The position numbers and the translations under genes were made by a program. The notes under the pieces are model-generated. The model ran no database searches. It had not been told where the DNA came from and worked only from the letters and a program-made list of their open reading frames with translations. DNA of 12,383 nt, from positions 1 through 12,383 of the forward strand of contig DATESZ010000162.1 of assembly GCA_035283845.1 (NCBI GenBank), read 5' to 3'. Of the stretch, positions 7,206 to 12,383 are shown piece after piece. The stretch is from DATESZ01 sp035283845 (GTDB lineage: Bacteria > Desulfobacterota > Syntrophia > Syntrophales > JACQWR01). The stretch's first letter is position 1, and every line of letters begins with the position of its first letter.

Positions 7206-7997
7206 ATGAGATACCTTCTTACCAATGATGACGGCATTTATGCCAAAGGCTTAAGCGTTCTTTATGAAGAATTATCAAAAGACGCGGACTGCCTGATCGT
7301 GGCGCCTGAGGTGGAGCAGAGCGCCGTGGGACATGCCATCACCCTCTTCCGCCCGCTCATGGTCCGGCGTGCCGCCAAGAACGGTAGATTCTTAGGGTAC
7401 GCAGTGGCGGGAACACCGGCGGACTGCGTCAAGATAGGCATCAAGGAGTTATCGGACGGTCCCGTCGATCTGGTCGTTTCGGGAATCAACAGGGGAGCAA
7501 ACGTGGGCATAAATGTCCTCTACTCAGGCACAGTGTCGGCAGCCACGGAAGGGATTATTTTAGGGATTCCCTCCCTTGCCGTTTCTCTGGACACCCATAA
7601 AGATGCGGATTTTTCATTCGCTGCGCGCTTTGCCAGGAAGATGGCGGCGTTCATGATAGATAACCTCCCCTTTAAGGGCACGACACTCAACGTAAATGTC
7701 CCGGCCCTGCCCGAAAATGAGATTAAAGGAATTGCCGTAACCAGACAGGGGCGGGCAAGACTCATGGAAAACTTTGATAAAAGGACCGATCCACGGGATA
7801 ATATCTACTACTGGCTCGCCGGAGAGACGCAATTTTCTGCAGAGGAAGCTCAAGATTCCGATGCCTGCGCCCTCAAGAGCGGCATGATCACTATTACGCC
7901 GCTTCATTATGATTTGACCCGACACGATGTCCTGAGAGATTTAAGCAGCAAAGTAAAAAAACACTTTAAAAAAAGCACCCTTTCCCACCTCATTTAA
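7206..7997 (+). CDS. surE: 5'/3'-nucleotidase SurE
   Basis: SurE hydrolyses nucleoside 5'- and 3'-monophosphates (and sometimes polyphosphate) in the cytoplasm using a divalent metal. The active-site elements are all present: LLTNDDGI with the paired aspartates D8 and D9, the serine of EQSAVGHA (S39), and the asparagine of VSGINRGANVG (N95). The strand-swapped C-terminal half follows through NVNVPALP to TITPLHYDLTRHDVL. The length of 263 residues is usual for the family. The ATG begins directly at MRYLLTNDDG as in homologues, although the ribosome-binding site is poor: only GGA at 7188-7190, 15 bases away. It may be cotranscribed with the DUF2284 gene, since no separate promoter was recognised in the 87-bp gap. 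Confidence 0.96.
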   Translation: MRYLLTNDDGIYAKGLSVLYEELSKDADCLIVAPEVEQSAVGHAITLFRPLMVRRAAKNGRFLGYAVAGTPADCVKIGIKELSDGPVDLVVSGINRGANVGINVLYSGTVSAATEGIILGIPSLAVSLDTHKDADFSFAARFARKMAAFMIDNLPFKGTTLNVNVPALPENEIKGIAVTRQGRARLMENFDKRTDPRDNIYYWLAGETQFSAEEAQDSDACALKSGMITITPLHYDLTRHDVLRDLSSKVKKHFKKSTLSHLI

Positions 7998-8024
7998 ATC
8001 CTCGGGCAATCCCATGATTTTTTC

Positions 8025-8053
8025 TTGACTTGCAATACATCTTGTGGTTTACT
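8025..8053 (+). promoter_or_regulatory. sigma70-like promoter of nrdJ
   Basis: TTGACT (8025-8030), a 17-bp spacer and TTTACT (8048-8053) give five-of-six and four-of-six consensus matches. Transcription would begin near 8060, inside or next to the palindrome described separately, leaving a leader of about 84 bases. Confidence 0.55.
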
Positions 8054-8062
8054 TCTCAGCAC

Positions 8063-8077
8063 ACCACAAAATGTGGT
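8063..8077 (+). promoter_or_regulatory. putative NrdR-type operator
   Basis: A perfect inverted repeat, ACCACA (8063-8068) and TGTGGT (8072-8077), separated by AAA, sits just downstream of the predicted -10. A second copy of the right half-site, TTGTGGT (8042-8048), abuts the -10 hexamer 29 bp upstream. NrdR is a repressor of ribonucleotide reductase genes that typically binds paired ACA...TGT palindromes at such promoters. The location and half-site sequence fit. The three-base centre and the 29-bp spacing differ from the classical 16-bp box and ~31-bp spacing, so this is an inference. Confidence 0.45.
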
Positions 8078-8143
8078 ATCATTCCGACGATTACCGGTAC
8101 TTTCCACACCCGCATGACCACATGACCAGGAGAAGAAAAGACC

Positions 8144-10369
8144 ATGGCAAAGGCAAAAAAGACAGCAGAATTTCCTCCATTTTCGAAAAATGCCCTGACT
8201 GTCCTGGAAAAACGCTATCTTAAGCGGGACAAGGACGGCAAAGTTCTGGAAGCCCCGGTGGAGATGTTCCGCCGGGTGGCCGAAACCATCGCCGCCGCCG
8301 ATCGCAAATTTGACAAGAAAGCCGATACCGCCCTCTTAGCCGAACGGTTCTACGGGATGATGACCAACTTTGAATTCCTCCCCAATTCACCGACCCTGAT
8401 GAGCGCCGGCCGTGAGTTGGGCCAGCTTTCTGCCTGCTTTGTCCTGCCCATAGCTGACACTATGGAGGGGATCTTCGATGCGGTCAAGTACACCGCCCTG
8501 ATTCACAAGTCCGGCGGCGGCACAGGCTTTTCCTTCTCCCGGTTGCGACCGGCCAACGACGTGGTCATGTCCACAAAGGGGATCTCCAGCGGTCCCATCT
8601 CCTTCATGCGGGTTTTTGACGCCGCCACCGAAACCATCAAGCAGGGAGGAACGCGGCGGGGCGCCAACATGGGCATCCTGCGGGTTGACCACCCGGACAT
8701 CATGGATTTCATCATGTGCAAGGCCGACCAGCGCCAGTTCAACAACTTCAACATATCCGTAGGCATCACTGAGGCCTTCATGGAGGCCGTGGAGAGGGAC
8801 GCCGACTACGCCATCATAAACCCGCGCAACGGTGAGCCGGCCGGTGTTCTGAACGCCCGCAAAGTCTTCTCACGCATTGTCAATCAGGCGTGGCAAAACG
8901 GCGAGCCGGGAATCGTCTTCCTCGACCGCCTCAACAGGGACAACCCCACCCCGCTGGTTGGGGAAATCGAATCCACCAACCCCTGCGGCGAACAGCCTCT
9001 CCTCCCTTACGAATCGTGCAACCTGGGCTCCATCAACCTGGGAAAGATGTTTAAAAACGGCGAAGTGGCATGGGATCACCTGCGGGAAATCGTCAAGTTG
9101 TCGGTACGCTTCCTGGATAACGTCGTCGAGATGAACAACTTCCCTCTTCCCCAGATCCGGGAGATGACCCGTGCCAACCGGAAGATCGGCCTTGGCGTCA
9201 TGGGGTGGGCCGACCTCCTCATCTTCCTCGGCATCCCTTATAACAGCCCTGAAGCCACCGCCATGGGGGAACGGCTCATGAAATTCATCAACGACGAAGG
9301 ACACACTGCCTCCCGCGAGTTAGCCTGCGTACGTGGCCCCTTCCCCAATTTCAAGGGGTCGATCTACGACCGACCGGGGCTGGAGCCGATACGCAACGCC
9401 ACCATCACTACCATCGCTCCCACGGGAACCATCTCCATTATTGCCAACGCCTCCAGCGGGGTTGAGCCTCTTTTTGCCGTCTCCTTTGTCCGCCAGGTAC
9501 TGGACAATAACATACTCGTCGAAGTCAATCCGATGTTCGAAGAAGTGGCGCGCAGACGAGGATTCTACTCCCAGGAACTTATGGAACGGATTGCCTTGCA
9601 CGGCACCATCCAGGATATTGCGGAAATCCCCGAAGATATTCGCGCCATCTTTGTTACCGCCCACGACATCACTCCGGAGGTGCACATAGAGATGCAGGCC
9701 GCCTTTCAGCGCCACACCGACAACGCGGTAAGCAAGACCGTCAACTTCCCAAGCGGCGCCACTGTGGAGGATGTAGAAAAGGTTTATCGCCTTGCCTGTA
9801 AGCTTGACTGCAAGGGGGTAACCATCTACCGGGACGGTTCCCGTGATGAACAGGTACTCTCTACCGGCAAGAAAGAGGAGAAAGCAGCTCCGGCAGTGGA
9901 GGACAAAAAGGCTGTCAAACGGGACCGTCCCAAAGCCCTAAAGGGGTGGACCTATCAGATGCAAACGGGCTGCGGCCCCTTATATGTAACCATCAACGAA
10001 GACAGGACAGGTCTCTTCGAATTATTCACTACCATGGGGAAGGCGGGTGGATGCGCTGCCTCCCAGTGCGAGGCCATCGGCCGCATGGTATCCCTCTCCT
10101 GGCGCAGTGGCGTTCAGTACCGTCAGGTAATCAAACAGCTCCTCGGCATCTCTTGCCACAAGCCTTCCGGATTCGGAGATTCCAAGGTTCTATCTTGCGC
10201 CGACGCGGTTGCCAAGGCTATCCAGGGACACCTTGCCGCTGCCGGTGATTGTGAAGAGGTGGAAAATTCGGTCCCCGGCATCGGCGCCTGCCCCGAATGC
10301 GGCGGCCCCGTGGAGCATGAAGGAGGCTGCGCAGTCTGCCGCCTGTGCGGCTACACAGAATGCTCATAA
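8144..10369 (+). CDS. nrdJ: adenosylcobalamin-dependent (class II) ribonucleoside-diphosphate reductase
   Basis: Reduces ribonucleotides to deoxyribonucleotides for DNA synthesis using B12 as radical source, so it works with or without oxygen. Motifs in order: NSPTLMSAGRELGQLSACFV with Cys98, one partner of the reducing cysteine pair; KSGGGTGFSFSRLRP; NPCGEQPLLPYESCNLGSINL with Asn279, thiyl-radical Cys281, Glu283 and the second pair partner Cys292; and APTGTISIIANASSGVEPLF. The 11-residue spacing of Cys281 and Cys292 is as in the Thermotoga class II enzyme. After a charged linker (~570-595) a TSCPD-type domain runs from about 605 to 700. The last 26 residues are a cysteine-rich finger (C716, C719, C729, C732, C735, C740) probably used to shuttle reducing equivalents. 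There is no N-terminal ATP-cone, so overall activity control by dATP is probably absent. AGGAG (8128-8132) supports the ATG. Confidence 0.97.
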   Translation: MAKAKKTAEFPPFSKNALTVLEKRYLKRDKDGKVLEAPVEMFRRVAETIAAADRKFDKKADTALLAERFYGMMTNFEFLPNSPTLMSAGRELGQLSACFVLPIADTMEGIFDAVKYTALIHKSGGGTGFSFSRLRPANDVVMSTKGISSGPISFMRVFDAATETIKQGGTRRGANMGILRVDHPDIMDFIMCKADQRQFNNFNISVGITEAFMEAVERDADYAIINPRNGEPAGVLNARKVFSRIVNQAWQNGEPGIVFLDRLNRDNPTPLVGEIESTNPCGEQPLLPYESCNLGSINLGKMFKNGEVAWDHLREIVKLSVRFLDNVVEMNNFPLPQIREMTRANRKIGLGVMGWADLLIFLGIPYNSPEATAMGERLMKFINDEGHTASRELACVRGPFPNFKGSIYDRPGLEPIRNATITTIAPTGTISIIANASSGVEPLFAVSFVRQVLDNNILVEVNPMFEEVARRRGFYSQELMERIALHGTIQDIAEIPEDIRAIFVTAHDITPEVHIEMQAAFQRHTDNAVSKTVNFPSGATVEDVEKVYRLACKLDCKGVTIYRDGSRDEQVLSTGKKEEKAAPAVEDKKAVKRDRPKALKGWTYQMQTGCGPLYVTINEDRTGLFELFTTMGKAGGCAASQCEAIGRMVSLSWRSGVQYRQVIKQLLGISCHKPSGFGDSKVLSCADAVAKAIQGHLAAAGDCEEVENSVPGIGACPECGGPVEHEGGCAVCRLCGYTECS

Positions 10370-10427
10370 AACAGGATACTGATCTTCAACCTCGACTTCT
10401 GCGTCCGATCCATGTAGCATAAAGACC

Positions 10428-11678
10428 ATGACTGCTAAGGTTATCCTGCTCGTCCTCTATCTTTTCGTCATTATCGTTGGCTATTGGCTACGCTCCATCA
10501 ATCTGCGCCATCTCAGGCTGCACGGCGTGGAAGTCCCATCCGGCTTCGAGGGAGCGATAGACGCGGGAATCCTTGCCAAGACAACCGCCTATACACTGGA
10601 GCAGAGCCGGGTCGAACTGGTCGAGTCGGTGGTTGACAATATCCTGCTGCTGGTCTTTCTGTTCGGCGGCCTGCTCGGTTTCTATGACCGCTGGGTTTCA
10701 TCTTTTTCCGGCTCGTTCGTGGCCAGCGGGGTGCTGTTCTTTCTCCTCCTCACTCTGTCCCAGACCCTGCTGGACATCCCGTTTAGCATCTACGGGACGT
10801 TCTGCATCGAAAACCGCTACGGCTTCAACACCATGACCCCGAAACTCTGGCTGACCGACCTGCTCAAATCGACGGTAATCTCTCTTATCCTCCTGACCCT
10901 GCTGGTTGCGGGGGCGCTTGCCTTCGTGCGCTGGAGCCCCGGCTTCTGGTGGCTTTGGGTATGGGGTTTCTTCGCCGCCGTCACCGTCTTTCTCCTGTAC
11001 ATCTCCCCCTCGGTCATCGAGCCGCTCTTTTTCAAGTTCGAGCCGATTAAGGAAAGGGGTCTGGAGGAAGAAATCCGTGCCATGACGGAAAAGGCCGGGG
11101 TACGCGTCAGCAGGGTCATGCAGGTAGACGCCTCACGCCGCAGCCGCCACTCCAATGCCTATTTCACCGGAATCGGCACGGTGAAGCGGATCGTCCTGTT
11201 CGACACCCTGTTCACCCAGATGAATCATCGGGAAATTCTTGCCATCCTCGCCCATGAGTTGGGTCACTGGAAAAAGGGGCATATCCTGAAGCGGCTCATT
11301 CTGACCGAGGCAGGGGGGTTTGTGGCCTTTTACCTCGCTTTCCGGCTCCTGCAGTGGGGCGGGCTACCGGGGTTGGCGGGGCTGACGCAGGCTTCTTTCC
11401 CCGCGCAACTGGTGATCCTCGCGTTTCTCGGTTCCCTGGTCACATTCCCCTTCACCCCGTTATTCAGTTGGCTCTCCCGGCGGCACGAATGGCAGGCGGA
11501 TCGTTTCGCCTGCGAGCTTTTCGGTGCGCCCGATGCATTTGCCACCGCCCTTATCAAACTCACCAGGGAAAACCTCGCCAACCTTCACCCTCACCCCTTT
11601 TACGCAAAGTTCTATTACTCCCACCCGCCGGTGGTGGAAAGGGTGCAAAGGCTGCGGGAGGAGGCCGAAAAGGGGTAG
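10428..11678 (+). CDS. Ste24/CAAX-protease-like M48 family integral membrane metallopeptidase
   Basis: A zinc endopeptidase embedded in the inner membrane, of the Ste24 type. The catalytic motif is AHELGHWKKGH, with zinc ligands His276 and His280 and base Glu277; the third ligand is Glu354 in HEWQADRFA, with Asp358. NAYFTGIGTVKRIVLFDTLF upstream is also a family signature. The N-terminal region (~1-205) is the M48 N-domain with about five hydrophobic segments, including VILLVLYLFVIIVGYWL at residue 4. Two more follow the active site, as in yeast Ste24p. The length of 416 fits. Eukaryotic relatives process prenylated CAAX proteins; bacteria lack such substrates, so a role in membrane-protein quality control is inferred. 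It lies 58 bp after nrdJ, with no recognisable promoter or terminator between and a weak ribosome-binding site. Confidence 0.93.
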   Translation: MTAKVILLVLYLFVIIVGYWLRSINLRHLRLHGVEVPSGFEGAIDAGILAKTTAYTLEQSRVELVESVVDNILLLVFLFGGLLGFYDRWVSSFSGSFVASGVLFFLLLTLSQTLLDIPFSIYGTFCIENRYGFNTMTPKLWLTDLLKSTVISLILLTLLVAGALAFVRWSPGFWWLWVWGFFAAVTVFLLYISPSVIEPLFFKFEPIKERGLEEEIRAMTEKAGVRVSRVMQVDASRRSRHSNAYFTGIGTVKRIVLFDTLFTQMNHREILAILAHELGHWKKGHILKRLILTEAGGFVAFYLAFRLLQWGGLPGLAGLTQASFPAQLVILAFLGSLVTFPFTPLFSWLSRRHEWQADRFACELFGAPDAFATALIKLTRENLANLHPHPFYAKFYYSHPPVVERVQRLREEAEKG

Positions 11679-11881
11679 CCTGGGAGATATAGATGCCCCA
11701 AACCATTGACACGTCTGATGGGCAGTATTTCAGCGCGTTGGTACAGTTGTTGAGGGTAGAATTAATCAGGTGAACAATTGATCATTGTATATGTGTTTAG
11801 TAGCTCAAGGAAAGAAAAGCATCGATTATTGGCAAAATCGTTATTAGCGATATCCAATCTTACCGGTTGCCTGCTATTTAG
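11679..11881. other. AT-rich intergenic region between convergent genes
   Basis: No gene of useful length is present on either strand. Seen by eye: a TTGACA at 11706-11711 with no matching -10, a small palindrome around 11776-11790 (ACAAT/ATTGT), and a 4-bp stem (11837-11840 with 11848-11851) followed on the minus strand by four T. The stem could be a very weak terminator for the 82-residue membrane-protein gene. Confidence 0.4.
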
Positions 11882-12130
11882 CTATTTCCTGAATGCCGCT
11901 CGATATACAATATATAAGACGAGCAAATAGGCAAGCGTTCTAATAGCTATTAAGAGACCCGTTATGCCTTCTGTTAATTCTAAAAGTGTTAACAGGTGGG
12001 CGATGCCAAACAAGCCGAAGCTTATGGCAATAAAAAGAGGCAAGGTGTCTTTGCTTTTCTTAAAACCAACAACACCAAAGACCACTATCAGTGCGCATAG
12101 TATTAGATTTATCAGTACCACTATGTCCAT
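11882..12130 (-). CDS. small three-helix membrane protein of unknown function
   Basis: An 82-residue, strongly hydrophobic protein with three predicted membrane helices. The first is IVVLINLILCALIVVFGVVG (3-22), followed by a short basic GFKKSKD loop. The second is LFIAISFGLFGIAHLLTLL (~32-50). The third is LLIAIRTLAYLLVLYIVYRA (~59-78), and the tail ends in RK. By the positive-inside rule the loop after helix 1 and the C-terminus are cytoplasmic, placing the N-terminus outside. It carries no catalytic motif, and I do not recognise a named family, though small proteins of this general look occur in anaerobic bacteria and archaea. The start codon follows the stop of a 30-codon ORF by a single base, with only a weak GAG nine bases upstream, so its translation is probably coupled to that ORF. 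Confidence 0.7.
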   Translation of the reverse strand: MDIVVLINLILCALIVVFGVVGFKKSKDTLPLFIAISFGLFGIAHLLTLLELTEGITGLLIAIRTLAYLLVLYIVYRAAFRK

Positions 12131-12131
12131 G

Positions 12132-12224
12132 TTATTTCACTCGAAAATGCGCATCTAAGTATTCGATTTCCTTATATTCACCTGTGTAGCCATTTTCATT
12201 CTCATTTGTGACGAGTACCGTCAT
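12132..12224 (-). CDS. 30-residue leader-like small ORF upstream of the membrane protein
   Basis: On the minus strand an ATG at 12224 opens a 30-codon frame ending in TAA at 12132, one base before the ATG of the 82-residue membrane protein. It is preceded by GGGAGGTGA (12240-12232), one of the best ribosome-binding sites in the window, ten bases before the ATG when counted from GGAGG. The product begins MTVLVTNENENGYTGEYKEI and ends in DAHFRVK. It is hydrophilic, with no signal, cysteine or known domain. It could be a true small protein, or a leader peptide whose main job is to deliver ribosomes to the downstream start. I do not recognise homologues. Confidence 0.5.
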   Translation of the reverse strand: MTVLVTNENENGYTGEYKEIEYLDAHFRVK

Positions 12225-12383
12225 GAGAGTTTCACCTCCCAAGGTAAAGATTCAGTCTTGAGTGGCGGAGATTTATTATAAGCAAAGAACCAGTTATGAG
12301 CGGAGGAGGTTAATTCCAAAGACGAGGAAGAGCTTTACAGCGTATAAAGATCGATTCCTGCAATGTTTTAGGTGCTTTTAGAT
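12225..12383. promoter_or_regulatory. upstream region of the small-ORF/membrane-protein pair, with a candidate -10
   Basis: Read on the minus strand this region contains a perfect TATAAT (12280-12275), with TG two bases upstream rather than the one-base spacing of an extended -10. No convincing -35 is present at 16-18 bp. A start near 12268 would give a leader of about 45 bases before the small ORF. On the plus strand GGAGGAGG (12302-12309) looks like a ribosome-binding site but no start codon follows at a usable distance. Nothing else was recognised up to the window edge. Confidence 0.4.

Noticed and set aside
8007..8024. Possible terminator after surE (GGGCAATCCC then a T-run)
   Set aside because: Only three G-C pairs can form next to the loop, and the T-run lies beside the nrdJ -35 element, so it more likely reflects promoter sequence than a terminator.

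Overview
The window looks like a chromosomal segment of an anaerobic Deltaproteobacterium (Desulfobacterota, perhaps a Syntrophales-like organism). This placement is inferred from gene content: a B12-dependent class II ribonucleotide reductase, two cysteine-rich families common in strict anaerobes (DUF6125 and DUF2284), a SurE nucleotidase and a Ste24-type membrane protease. Most genes are GC-rich. The first ~1.4 kb and the last ~0.7 kb are visibly AT-richer, which suggests accessory DNA at both edges.

Layout. 2-1069 (+) is the 3' part of a BrxL-like (Lon-related AAA+) phage-defence protein whose N-terminal ATPase core lies outside the window. It ends in a phospholipase-D-like MIT_C domain. 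1070-1372 is non-coding and carries a sigma70-like promoter for the next operon. 1397-5535 (+) is a tightly coupled three-gene ABC importer: solute-binding protein, ATPase, and a permease with two fused transmembrane domains, organised like Fbp/Afu ferric-iron systems. 5554-6078 (-) is a DUF6125 protein converging on that operon. It is divergent from 6354-7118 (+), a DUF2284 cysteine-rich protein, and the 275-bp gap between them holds a good promoter for each. surE follows at 7206-7997 (+).

The 146-bp gap after surE has a promoter overlapped by an NrdR-like palindrome. It leads into nrdJ (8144-10369, +), which makes deoxyribonucleotides without oxygen-dependent chemistry. A Ste24/M48 membrane metallopeptidase follows (10428-11678, +). 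At the right end, on the minus strand, a 30-codon ORF with a strong ribosome-binding site is followed after one base by an 82-residue three-helix membrane protein. The two look translationally coupled.

Most of the window is housekeeping or transport. The parts most worth following up are the BrxL-MIT_C fusion at the left edge, which probably marks a defence locus continuing to the left, and the small coupled gene pair at the right edge. No tRNA, rRNA, CRISPR array, transposase or clear rho-independent terminator was seen.
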